Below are positions 28,611 to 37,253 of a stretch of DNA of 53,378 nt, piece by piece; the first letter of the stretch is position 1, and every line of letters begins with the position of its first letter. The translations under genes and the position numbers were made by a program. A model generated the notes under the pieces. The model made no database searches and had not been told where the DNA came from. It was given only the letters and a program-made list of their open reading frames with translations. The stretch is taken from positions 1-53,378 of the forward strand of contig NZ_BAGX02000028.1 in NCBI RefSeq assembly GCF_000320505.1, given 5' to 3'. This DNA is from Methanobrevibacter boviskoreani JH1. GTDB lineage: Archaea > Methanobacteriota > Methanobacteria > Methanobacteriales > Methanobacteriaceae.

Positions 28611-29960
28611 ATGAGTAAGGAATCAACATCTCAGGATCGTAAAATAAGACCATGGATGGAATATAAACTACATATTGTAGTACTATTTTTGGTTATCATT
28701 GCTGAATGGATTGGTATGAAGAAATTCAATCTGGGTGGTAATGTAAGTATTGTTATTATGCCATTACTTTATGCAATGGTTATAGGATTGGCTTTTTATC
28801 TTGCAAAACCAATTACTTTTATTGGAAATCATGAATCAAAAGTTGCAGAAGGATTAATGTTATTATTTATGACTCCGCTTCTTGCTAAATTAGCAGTGTC
28901 AAGTGGTCAAGCTTTAAAGCTTTTATTTGATGTAGGTCCAGCTATTATATTACAGGAATTTGGTAATTTAGGAACTATATTTTTTGCTTTACCAATCGCT
29001 CTTCTTTTAGGATTTAAAAGAGAAAGTATCGGTATGACAAGTTCTATTTGTAGGGAACCTAATATTGGTACGATTCTTGATAAATATGGTACAAAATCTC
29101 CTGAAACCAGGGGGGTTTTAACTGTTTATGTTATAGGTACTATTATTGGTACTGTTTTTATTAGTTTAGTTTCAAGTCTTTCTACCTCTTTACCTTTCCA
29201 CCCTTATGCTCTTGCAATGGCAAGTGGTGTTGGTAGTGCAAGTATGAATGCAGCTGCACTTGCACCTTTAACTGCAATCTTTCCAGATATGAAAGATACC
29301 ATAATGGCATTTTCAGGTTTTTCAAATCTAATTTCTTTCTGTTTCGGTATTTATCTTACAATGTTTATTGGAATACCTGTAACTGAAAAATTATATTATT
29401 GGCTGGAACCTAAGATTGGTAGGACTACTTCTGCATCAATACCCTCTCAAAGTTATGAAGACGAGGATATGAAAAACCATGATTTAAGTAAAGAAATCAA
29501 TAAGATTACATGGAAAAGGGTTAGTGATTGGATTATTCTATTTGTAATCTTTTCATTTATTGTAACCTGTGGAAATTGTGTTTCAACAGGAAGATCATTT
29601 TACTTTACATTTGTTGGAATGTTGATCCTATCTGCTATGGCATTTGCTAGTGTTGTTTTAGAGCGTGTACTTCCACATCATATATCCTCAATTTTATATG
29701 TAAGTATAATAGGTATGCTTCTTTCAATGCCTTGGTGTCCATTATCTCCAATCATTGTAACCTATGTTAATAATGTTGAACTTACTTCAATCGTTACTGT
29801 ATACCTTGGTTATGTTGGTATTTCAATTGGAAGAGATTGGGATCAATTTAAAAAGTTAGGTTGGAGAGGAGCTATTGTTACCTGTTTTGTTATATTGGGT
29901 ACATTTATAGGTTCTGCTACTATTGCTCAACTTGTATTAATGGGTACAGGTGCAATCTAA
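28611..29960 (+). CDS. DUF3100-like membrane permease
   Basis: The 449-aa protein has about 11-12 hydrophobic helices. Signature stretches are LQEFGNLGTIFFALPIALLLGFKRESIG, then SSICREPNIGTILDKYGTKSPETRGVL and ALAMASGVGSASMNAAALAPL, which I associate with the DUF3100 family of probable transporters. A charged loop (about 275-305) splits the N- and C-terminal halves. DUF3100 genes often lie beside peptidases or amidohydrolases, as here (the next gene is one), suggesting uptake or exchange of an amide-containing or carboxylic compound. The substrate is unknown. Confidence 0.75.
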   Translation: MSKESTSQDRKIRPWMEYKLHIVVLFLVIIAEWIGMKKFNLGGNVSIVIMPLLYAMVIGLAFYLAKPITFIGNHESKVAEGLMLLFMTPLLAKLAVSSGQALKLLFDVGPAIILQEFGNLGTIFFALPIALLLGFKRESIGMTSSICREPNIGTILDKYGTKSPETRGVLTVYVIGTIIGTVFISLVSSLSTSLPFHPYALAMASGVGSASMNAAALAPLTAIFPDMKDTIMAFSGFSNLISFCFGIYLTMFIGIPVTEKLYYWLEPKIGRTTSASIPSQSYEDEDMKNHDLSKEINKITWKRVSDWIILFVIFSFIVTCGNCVSTGRSFYFTFVGMLILSAMAFASVVLERVLPHHISSILYVSIIGMLLSMPWCPLSPIIVTYVNNVELTSIVTVYLGYVGISIGRDWDQFKKLGWRGAIVTCFVILGTFIGSATIAQLVLMGTGAI

Positions 29961-30070
29961 ATATTCTTAAACCCTCTTTTTAAATCTTATTTTTTAAATT
30001 AATTTTCTTAAAGATTCAATTTTAAATTTAAAATCGCTTAAATTAAAAATAAGTATTAAATGTCTTTTTT

Positions 30071-30195
30071 TTGATGGGTTATAGTTTAAACGTTTTAATC
30101 TTCTTTTATTTTCAAATCTTATAATTTAGGAATAAAAAATTGATAGGTTATAGTTTACGTTTTAATCTTCTTTTATTTTCAAATCTTATAATTTA
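30071..30195. repeat. 69-bp tandem duplication
   Basis: Copy 1 (30071-30128) and copy 2 (30140-30195) share GGTTATAGTTTA and then CGTTTTAATCTTCTTTTATT and onward; copy 2 lacks two A residues and has one G-to-A change. It lies between the DUF3100 gene and the amidohydrolase gene in the 29961-30303 spacer. No coding content. Confidence 0.85.
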
Positions 30196-30303
30196 AGACT
30201 TAAAATAATCTTTTTATAAAATATTAATAATCTTATAGAAACTAATAAAACTAATTTTAAATATATTATAATTAATTATAAGCTTTATAAAAATGGTGTT
30301 TTT

Positions 30304-31533
30304 ATGGATGATATATTAATAAGAGATGTGATAGTCATAGATTCAACTTACAATGATCTTTTAGATACATCTATCTTGATTAGTGATGGGAAAATTGAAG
30401 AGATTTCAAGAAACATAAAAGTTGATGATGATGTTAAGGTTATTGATGGGGATAATCAGTATATTCTTCCAGGATTTATTGATTTACACACTCATTTGAT
30501 GGCTAATGGTTTTCATTATGAGGATAATATGAGAAATCCCTTATCTACCTATTTTTATAATGGTCTTATAAATGGAAAGGATACCATTGAATGTGGTGTA
30601 ACTACAGTCAGGGATTGTGGTCTTGCAGATATCGGATTTAAAAGAGAATCAGAACAATTTAGATTTCCACTACCTAAGACCCTTATTAGTGTATGTCCTT
30701 TATCTATTACAAGAGGTCATTTTGATTATACAGAACCTTCAGGTCATGATATGAGAATATCTTATCCTGGAATGCCTAGATGTATTGGAGACGGTGAAAG
30801 TAATGTACTTAAAATGACAAGGGATTGTATTGGTGCAAGAGCAGATTTTATTAAAGTCATGGCATCAGGTGGAGTTTTAAGTGCTTACGGTTTCCCACAA
30901 AATCCACAATTCAATAAAAAAGAATTAAAAACCATAGTTGATGAGGCAAGAGCTAATCATCTTAAAGTAGCAGCACATTCTCATTCAATAGCAGGGATGA
31001 GAAACTGTATTGCAGCAGGTGTATCCTCAATAGAACACGGTACTTTTGTAGATAGAAAAACGGCAAAAGAGATTAAAGAGCATAATATGAGTATAATTCC
31101 AACTTTACTTGTCCATAAGGAATTATATAAAAATCCCAATGAATCCTATAGGGTTAATAAGGGCAATATTAAAAAACTTAAGGATGTTGTCAAGGTACAT
31201 TCTGAGAATATTACAACCGCATATGAGGAAGGTGTAAATCTTTTAATGGGTACAGATTGTGGTGTAGTGGATCATGGTATTAATTTAGGTGAACTTGAGA
31301 ATTTAACTAAAATCGGCATGAGTGAAAAGGAGGCAATAAGTGCAGGTACCTATAAGGCAGCCCAATTTTTAGGTCTGGATGATAGGATTGGCTCAGTTAG
31401 ACTACATCATGATGCTGATTTAATTCTTACAGATAAAAATCCTTTAGATGATATATCCTATATTAAAAATAAAGACAATATCAAATTGGTGGTAAGGGAC
31501 GGACATATCTTTAAAAACCATTTAAATAATTAA
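30304..31533 (+). CDS. Amidohydrolase, imidazolonepropionase/prolidase-like
   Basis: A metal-dependent hydrolase of the amidohydrolase superfamily, 409 aa. The metal site shows HxH in DLHTHLMANG, a likely carboxylated Lys in FIKVMASGG, His in AAHSHS and EHGTFVD, and the final Asp in GTDCGVVDHG. This layout matches the Xaa-Pro dipeptidase / N-acyl-amino-acid hydrolase branch with a binuclear centre. It probably hydrolyses an amide or ester of the compound imported by the DUF3100 protein next door; that is inference from context. GGTGTTTTT precedes the ATG. It forms its own unit, 343 bp after the permease. Confidence 0.85.
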   Translation: MDDILIRDVIVIDSTYNDLLDTSILISDGKIEEISRNIKVDDDVKVIDGDNQYILPGFIDLHTHLMANGFHYEDNMRNPLSTYFYNGLINGKDTIECGVTTVRDCGLADIGFKRESEQFRFPLPKTLISVCPLSITRGHFDYTEPSGHDMRISYPGMPRCIGDGESNVLKMTRDCIGARADFIKVMASGGVLSAYGFPQNPQFNKKELKTIVDEARANHLKVAAHSHSIAGMRNCIAAGVSSIEHGTFVDRKTAKEIKEHNMSIIPTLLVHKELYKNPNESYRVNKGNIKKLKDVVKVHSENITTAYEEGVNLLMGTDCGVVDHGINLGELENLTKIGMSEKEAISAGTYKAAQFLGLDDRIGSVRLHHDADLILTDKNPLDDISYIKNKDNIKLVVRDGHIFKNHLNN

Positions 31534-32032
31534 ATATTAATTTATTTTTTATTTAAGTCGGGTTTAATTTTATTTTCCTTTTATTTTGAATTAGGTTTAT
31601 GTTTTATTATTTTTAAATTTAAACTATTTTAAAGCAATCTTTAAAGATTTGGCTATTTTTAATAAGCTATTATATGATTTTCAAATATCCTCATAATTTA
31701 ATGCATTGGGTTGTTTTTAAATATTTGGCTGTTTTTTTATTTTTATTTTACTATTTTTAATGATTTTAATCTTAATCTTATGATATTATAATTTTTTTTT
31801 TTAAATCTTCAGCTGTTTTATTGATTTTTTTATTTTTTATTATATAATCTCCAATTATCTCCATAATCTAAATTATATTGAGGCTATTTTTAGATATTTG
31901 TTTATTTAAATGGGTTTTTATTATTATTAATATTATAACTAAAAATTTAATTAATATAGTTTACAAAATATTAATATTATTTTAATTAATCATTTTTAAA
32001 AATTATTTATCTAATTAGTCTGTGTGTTTTTT
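31534..32032. other. AT-rich spacer before the PrpD-like gene, degenerate repeat traces
   Basis: Related stretches occur around 31651-31700 and 31840-31900 (GGCTATTTTTA, TATATxATxTCCA, CTCATAATTTA versus CTCCATAATCTA), possibly an old duplication. The promoter of the five-gene run beginning at 32033 should lie in the last 100 bp. No gene was seen. Confidence 0.4.
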
Positions 32033-33433
32033 ATGATTGTAAAGAAAATTGCCGATTTTATTGTAAATTTAAAATATGAAGATATATCTGATGATGCTTT
32101 AAAACAGATTAAACTAGCTTTTATTGATTATATTGGTGTATATTTAAGGGGACGCAATGAAATGGCTCCTCAGATTTTAAAAGATTCATTTAGTCTTATG
32201 GACCATAATTATGATAATTCAATCTTAACTGATGCAATGTTTTTAGGTACCTCCTCACATGTTCTTGATTTGGATGATGGTCATGATGTGGCATCTGTAC
32301 ATCTTGGAACCGTCGCATTTTCGACTGCCATTGCATTGAGCCGTAAATTAGAGGTTAATGGTAAGGAATTTATAGAAGCTATTCTTGCAGGTTATGAAAC
32401 CGGAATATTGATTGGTTCCATTGCAAATCCCAATCATAGAAATCAAGGATTTCATTCAACCGGAACAATAGGTACATATGTGTCTGGTGCCGTTGCAAGT
32501 AAGATTTTAAGATTAAACTTTTATCAAACAATACAATGTTTAGGTCTTTGCGGAACACAGTCTGCAGGACTTTTAGAATCAGATCATCAGGGAACTATGG
32601 CTAAAGCTTTTCACTCAGGTAATGCTGCAAGGGCAGGAATCGTTTCTGCATTCTTGGCCTATAATGGATTTACAGGTCCCGAGTCTATCATCGATGGTGA
32701 TGAGGGTTTCCTGAAGGCCATGGCAATAGGGGATATACGTTCTGGTAAGACATTAAAAGAAGTCAATTCAAATAAGATTAACAGATATATGAATGATTTC
32801 GGTAAATTCCTTCAAACTAGTGATGTTTACTTTAAACTATATCCTTTCTGTAGACATATTCACTCAGCTATTGAGTCAAGCTTGTATTTGCATAATATAA
32901 TTAAAAAACAATACGATGTAATCGAATCCGTTGAAATATTCACATATAAGATTGCATCAGAACATGATAATTATAAACCTCATAATAAAGAAGAATTAAG
33001 GCAATCACTTCCATATGCGGTGGCCATTGCGTTGGTATGTGGTGAGGTTGGTCTTACAAAGATTAATTATTTAATTGAGGATGGTCTTTTTAAGGATATT
33101 GATGAGGTTGAGGATGAGAAGGTTAAAGAGATTAAAATCTTGGCTCCTAAAATCATTATTCATGATAAAAAAGAATTCGATTCTTTAGAGGCAGGTGCCC
33201 GTCCGGCTAATGTTAAAATTAATCTAAATGAAAGTTTTAGAGGTGGGGCATTTGAACACACTACCATCTATTCAAAAGGAAATAAACATAATCCAGTAAG
33301 TCCTGGAGAGGTTATCGATAAATTCAGAAAATTAAATCCAACTTATGGGGTTCAAAAATTAAATAAGATTGATTATATGGAATCTTCAAAGATGGATGAG
33401 TTAATTAATGTTTTAATTGATTCTTATGAATAA
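32033..33433 (+). CDS. MmgE/PrpD-family protein
   Basis: The family includes 2-methylcitrate dehydratase, cis-aconitate decarboxylase and iminodisuccinate epimerase. Typical stretches are SSHVLDLDDGHDVASVHLGTVAF near residue 75, then LAGYETGILIGSIANPNHRNQGFHSTGTIG and CLGLCGTQSAGLLESDHQGTMAKAFHSGNAAR. The C-terminal lid domain is present (PFCRHIHSAIESSLYL, then LPYAVAIALV). The enzyme should dehydrate, decarboxylate or epimerise a polycarboxylate. I choose ATG 32033; a GTG nine nt upstream is possible. The next gene begins at or just after its stop, so this is the first gene of a five-gene operon. It is unusual in a hydrogenotrophic methanogen. Confidence 0.85.
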   Translation: MIVKKIADFIVNLKYEDISDDALKQIKLAFIDYIGVYLRGRNEMAPQILKDSFSLMDHNYDNSILTDAMFLGTSSHVLDLDDGHDVASVHLGTVAFSTAIALSRKLEVNGKEFIEAILAGYETGILIGSIANPNHRNQGFHSTGTIGTYVSGAVASKILRLNFYQTIQCLGLCGTQSAGLLESDHQGTMAKAFHSGNAARAGIVSAFLAYNGFTGPESIIDGDEGFLKAMAIGDIRSGKTLKEVNSNKINRYMNDFGKFLQTSDVYFKLYPFCRHIHSAIESSLYLHNIIKKQYDVIESVEIFTYKIASEHDNYKPHNKEELRQSLPYAVAIALVCGEVGLTKINYLIEDGLFKDIDEVEDEKVKEIKILAPKIIIHDKKEFDSLEAGARPANVKINLNESFRGGAFEHTTIYSKGNKHNPVSPGEVIDKFRKLNPTYGVQKLNKIDYMESSKMDELINVLIDSYE

Positions 33434-33474
33434 TGGAATTTAATTTTGATGATAAGTTAAATCGGGGAAATATT

Positions 33475-34383
33475 ATGATGGATGATACAAAGAATTTCTT
33501 AAAAGGATTAGGTATTGAAGAACAAGATTCTAATTATGTGTCTTCAAAGTGTTTTAATGATAAAGGTCAGTATAGATTAGAAATACCTGGAATTCAATCT
33601 GTAAATGCTCTTGAAACAGTTTTAAAAACTTGTAAACAAAAAGATATTTTTATTCATAGAATTACACAGACTAAGGGAATCATGTTTTTAACCGATGATG
33701 AAATTAGCCGAATGGTTGATTTAGCAGGATCTAATGGAGTGGAACTGTTTTTAGCTGTAGGTCCAAGGGCAACTTATGATACAAGTGCAAGTGTTCATAC
33801 CAAGGAAGGTATTCGTATAGGATATAGGCTTAGAGGTTATGACAATCTAGTTTATGCAATTGAGGATGTTAAAAGGGCAGTCTCTCTTGGAGTCCGTGGA
33901 ATACTATTATATGATGAGGGTCTTTTATATGTTTTATCTAAAATGAGAAATGAGGGCCAACTTCCAAAAACGTTACACTTTAAATTGTCTGCCCATGCAG
34001 GCTGTTCAAATCCTGCAAGTGCTAAACTATTTGAATCAATTGGTCTTAATTCTTTAAATCCTGTAAGGGATCTTCAAATACCTATGCTTGCATCTATACG
34101 TTCTGCTATTAATATACCTATGGATGTTCATACAGAAAACCCTAAATCCTCTGGAGGTTTTATACGTCATTATGAGGTTCCAAGCATGATAAAAGTGGCG
34201 GCTCCAATTTATCTTAAAACGGGAGGTTCTGTTGCAAAAACACATTCCTGGGATACAACAAGTCAGGATGCAGTAAAAAGAGTAAAACAAGTAGAGCTTG
34301 TAAAAAGGATAATAGATAAATACTGTCCTGATGCGGTAATCTCACCTCAAGCATCAAAGGATTTGGCTGTTCCTGAAATTTAA
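33475..34383 (+). CDS. U32-peptidase-like TIM-barrel protein
   Basis: This 302-aa protein looks like a barrel related to the proteins annotated as U32 peptidases, with strands such as DIFIHRITQTKGIMFL, GVELFLAVGPRATYD, GVRGILLYDEG and ILHFKLSAHAGCSNPASAKL-type sequence. The canonical U32 signature with paired cysteines is not evident, so peptidase activity is doubtful. An ATG at 33433 overlaps the previous stop, but I prefer 33475, which follows GGGGAAATATT; a second ATG is adjacent. It sits between PrpD-like and fumarase-like genes, which suggests an enzyme or assembly role in their shared pathway. The family call is tentative. Confidence 0.6.
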   Translation: MMDDTKNFLKGLGIEEQDSNYVSSKCFNDKGQYRLEIPGIQSVNALETVLKTCKQKDIFIHRITQTKGIMFLTDDEISRMVDLAGSNGVELFLAVGPRATYDTSASVHTKEGIRIGYRLRGYDNLVYAIEDVKRAVSLGVRGILLYDEGLLYVLSKMRNEGQLPKTLHFKLSAHAGCSNPASAKLFESIGLNSLNPVRDLQIPMLASIRSAINIPMDVHTENPKSSGGFIRHYEVPSMIKVAAPIYLKTGGSVAKTHSWDTTSQDAVKRVKQVELVKRIIDKYCPDAVISPQASKDLAVPEI

Positions 34384-34422
34384 TCGTTAATGGTTTAGTT
34401 ATTTAAAATATTATGGTGAATT

Positions 34423-35304
34423 ATGTCTTTAATTAATAAGATTGCAGATGGGGTTATTAAAGCCAGTACTACTTATAGTCAGGATAGAATTGACGGATTT
34501 AAAAGAGCTTTAAAGTTAGAGGAGGAACTTTCTAATGATAATGCAGTATGGGCATTGGAACAAATGATTAGAAACGAATCAATCGCATCTTTAAGAAAAC
34601 TCCCATTATGTGATGATACAGGTATTCCTCATATATTGGTAGAATTAGGTGAGAACAGATCCCTTCCTGAAGGATTTATAAGAGATATTAAGGAAGGCTT
34701 GAAACAAGGTTTGGATGATTTACCTGGACGTCCTATGGCTGTTAAAGGAAATCCTTTAGAGCGAATTGAGCAATCTAAAGGATTATATGATGAGCCTTCC
34801 ATGATGTTACCTGCACCTATTTCCATTGATTCCTTTGATAAGAATAATAGGAGTTATTCCAGGGATTTAGAAAATCAGATACATATTCATATATTACTTT
34901 TAGGTGGTGGACCTGAAATACGTTCTAAAACATATAGGGTTTATCATCAGCATGATAGAAAAATCGTAATAAATGAAACGATTGATTGGCTTAAGGAATC
35001 TCTTAAAATGTTGGGCTGCACACCTTCCATTCCTGCAATTGGTATTGGGAGAAGTCATTATGAAGCAAGTCATCTAATGTTAAAGGCTATGGTTTATGGT
35101 AATTTAAATTACCAAAGTAACACTGAAAACTTCATTACAAATGAATTAAACAAATTAAATATTGGTCCTATGGGTCTTAAAGGTCATACTACTGTTTTAG
35201 GGACATTTTTAAATATCGGTCCTCAAAGGGCAAGTGGTGTTAGGATAGTATGTGCAAGACCCTGCTGTTTTGTTGAACCTCGTATTTCAACAATTAAAAT
35301 ATAA
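34423..35304 (+). CDS. Class I fumarase / tartrate dehydratase alpha-subunit-like hydratase
   Basis: Class I hydratases hold a 4Fe-4S cluster on three cysteines of the alpha part. Candidates here are Cys63 (PLCDDTG, for the usual CQDTG), Cys199 (GCTPSIPAIGIGR) and Cys281 or Cys282 (CARPCC). GPMGLKGHTT matches the family's GPMGLGGKTT. At 293 aa it is the alpha domain only; the beta subunit, normally adjacent and needed for substrate binding, is absent from the window. Deviations in all three motifs suggest a substrate other than fumarate. GGTGAATT precedes the ATG. It lies 39 bp after the U32-like gene and 81 bp before the citryl-CoA lyase-like gene. Confidence 0.83.
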   Translation: MSLINKIADGVIKASTTYSQDRIDGFKRALKLEEELSNDNAVWALEQMIRNESIASLRKLPLCDDTGIPHILVELGENRSLPEGFIRDIKEGLKQGLDDLPGRPMAVKGNPLERIEQSKGLYDEPSMMLPAPISIDSFDKNNRSYSRDLENQIHIHILLLGGGPEIRSKTYRVYHQHDRKIVINETIDWLKESLKMLGCTPSIPAIGIGRSHYEASHLMLKAMVYGNLNYQSNTENFITNELNKLNIGPMGLKGHTTVLGTFLNIGPQRASGVRIVCARPCCFVEPRISTIKI

Positions 35305-35385
35305 TTTCTATTTTTTAAGAGGTAAGTTTTATAAATTTAGATATTGATATTTATATTATCTTATAAACTAATGTGAGGCATAAAC

Positions 35386-36222
35386 TTGGAGAATAAAAAA
35401 GTACATAATAAGTTTAAAATTCCAGAACATAATCTTACTACTGCAATTACTAAGGTAGAACCTAATAAGATTTCTACAAGAGGTTATAATCAAGTAGATC
35501 TAATAGAACATCTAAGTTATAGTGAAATGGTATATTTATTACTTTTAGGTAAATTACCTAGTAAAAAAGAAGGCAGATTATTAAATCATGTACTTGTTTC
35601 CTTCTGTGATCATGGTGTAACACCTCCAAGTACTCAGACTGCAAGGATTATATCTTCAAGTGGTTCTCCAATTAATAATGCAGTTGCTGGCGGTTTGCTA
35701 TCCTTTGGATATCATCATGCTGGAGCTATTGAGAAAGTCATGATAATGTATCAGGATGGAATTAACAGTTTACATATATCTGGAGATCCTGATTTGGATG
35801 ACCCCCAAATTACAGATAAGGCATTGGATATTGTATGTGAAAAGATTTCAAAACATGAGAAGGTTCCAGGTTTTGGTCATAGATACCATGATAAGGATCC
35901 AAGAGCACGTAAATTAATTGATTTGGTTATTAAAGAGGGAAGTTTAGGTCCACACGTTAAACTTGCGTTGAGTATGGAACAATTATTGAGGGAAAGGAAG
36001 GGCATATCCTTAAATGTGGATGGTATTAATGGAGCTATTCTTTCAGATTTAGGTTTTAATCCTGAGTTAGGTATAGGGGTATTTATGATAGGCAGACTCC
36101 CAGGTTTGGTTGCCCATAGTTATGAGGAGAAAATGGATGAGGAAGAGTTTAGAAGATTCTGTGAATTAGATGATATCACTTACACAGGATTTGAAAATAA
36201 ACAAGTAAATAATAGAAAATAA
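35386..36222 (+). CDS. Citryl-CoA lyase / short citrate-synthase-like protein
   Basis: The 278-aa protein is a citrate-synthase-fold enzyme of the short type, like the lyase domain of ATP-citrate lyase. It lacks the N-terminal third of normal citrate synthases. Active-site features are SFGYHHAGA (His), PGFGHRYHDKDPRA with His165, and NVDGING carrying the likely Asp. Such proteins cleave or form citryl-CoA-type thioesters. The start is TTG, seven nt after GTGAGG. In the context of PrpD-like and fumarase-like hydratases it probably cleaves a substituted citryl-CoA or malyl-CoA analogue, but no CoA ligase is seen nearby. The nitroreductase follows within 20 bp. Confidence 0.85.
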   Translation: MENKKVHNKFKIPEHNLTTAITKVEPNKISTRGYNQVDLIEHLSYSEMVYLLLLGKLPSKKEGRLLNHVLVSFCDHGVTPPSTQTARIISSSGSPINNAVAGGLLSFGYHHAGAIEKVMIMYQDGINSLHISGDPDLDDPQITDKALDIVCEKISKHEKVPGFGHRYHDKDPRARKLIDLVIKEGSLGPHVKLALSMEQLLRERKGISLNVDGINGAILSDLGFNPELGIGVFMIGRLPGLVAHSYEEKMDEEEFRRFCELDDITYTGFENKQVNNRK

Positions 36223-36238
36223 TTTAATGGTGGTCAAT

Positions 36239-36742
36239 ATGGATTTTTTTGATGTAATTGATAAAAGATATAGTGTACGTGGATTCACTGATGAGGAAGT
36301 TAGTAAAGAAGACTTAGATAAAATTTTAGATGTAGCTGCAAAAGCTCCTACTGCAGTAAATTTTCAACCTTTTAAGGTTTATGTAATTGACACAAATAAA
36401 AATAGGGGGGCTCTTAAGAAGGTTTATCCCTCAGAATGGTTCTTACAAGCACCAATTGTATTGTGTGTTGCAGTTTCAAAAGAAGATGCTTGGACACGTA
36501 GGTATGATAATAAAAACTTTGCTGATATCGATGGGACTATTGTCATGGATAATATCATTCTTGCAGCAACAAGTTTAGGATTAGGCACATGTTATGTTGG
36601 TGCATTTAATCCAGATGCAGCTGAGGAATTAATTAACTCAGATAAATATGCTCCATTATTATTTACTCCACTAGGACATGTTGATGCAGGTCCAAGAATT
36701 CAAGATAAAAAAACAGCCAATGATATAAGTGAATATATTTAA
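36239..36742 (+). CDS. Nitroreductase-family flavoprotein
   Basis: A compact 167-aa FMN-binding nitroreductase. The N-terminus MDFFDVIDKRYSVRGFTDEEV has the FMN-phosphate Arg cluster. AAKAPTAVNFQPFKVYVID follows, and the late IVMDNIILAATSLGLGTCYVGAF and PLLFTPLGHVD match the family. It would reduce a substrate with NAD(P)H. I choose the ATG at 36239, five nt after GGTGG; an ATG at 36227 overlaps this RBS. It closes the five-gene run and may supply a redox step for the pathway or a detoxifying function. Confidence 0.9.
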   Translation: MDFFDVIDKRYSVRGFTDEEVSKEDLDKILDVAAKAPTAVNFQPFKVYVIDTNKNRGALKKVYPSEWFLQAPIVLCVAVSKEDAWTRRYDNKNFADIDGTIVMDNIILAATSLGLGTCYVGAFNPDAAEELINSDKYAPLLFTPLGHVDAGPRIQDKKTANDISEYI

Positions 36743-36914
36743 TCTGAGTATTAATTATTTCACCTATCGGTTTTTTAATATTATTTCCTCGGGTTTTATT
36801 AATCAGTTAAGGATATAATTGAATGTTAAGTTTGTCAATGTTGAATTTGTTAATCTTTAATTGATGGGTATTTTAGTTTTATTGTTTATTTTAAAAAGAT
36901 ATTAAGTAGTTGAG

Positions 36915-37253
36915 ATGATGAGACCTCTTACAATACATGCTAAAAATAAAGAAGAATTAGATAAATTTACAGATCTTCTTGAGGAGAACAATTTTAAATT
37001 ACATTCATATGATGATAATTTTTCATTTCTTTATAAGAGGGCATATGGCAATTGGGTAGCTCATTTAATTTGCATTATACTTGCAGCTACTCTCACTGCA
37101 TGGTTTCTATTTGGAAATTTAGTCCTATTTTTATATGCTTTTTATAGAAATTCCCAGTATGTTTTAATTACAACAAAACTTGAAAATGATGGTGAAAAAT
37201 TGGATTTCGATGAGTTTAATGAAATTGATTTAGACAGGGGTTCATTTTCTTAA
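36915..37253 (+). CDS. Small membrane protein, 112 aa, unknown
   Basis: One or two hydrophobic helices (about residues 46-77, starting near NWVAHLICIILAA) are flanked by a charged N-terminal domain of about 45 aa and an acidic tail. The N-terminal part (KNKEELDKFTDLLEENNF) looks like a small alpha/beta cytosolic module. The start is the first of two adjacent ATGs, with a GTTGAG signal upstream. It lies about 170 bp after the nitroreductase and is probably independent of that cluster. No family recognised. Confidence 0.65.
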   Translation: MMRPLTIHAKNKEELDKFTDLLEENNFKLHSYDDNFSFLYKRAYGNWVAHLICIILAATLTAWFLFGNLVLFLYAFYRNSQYVLITTKLENDGEKLDFDEFNEIDLDRGSFS

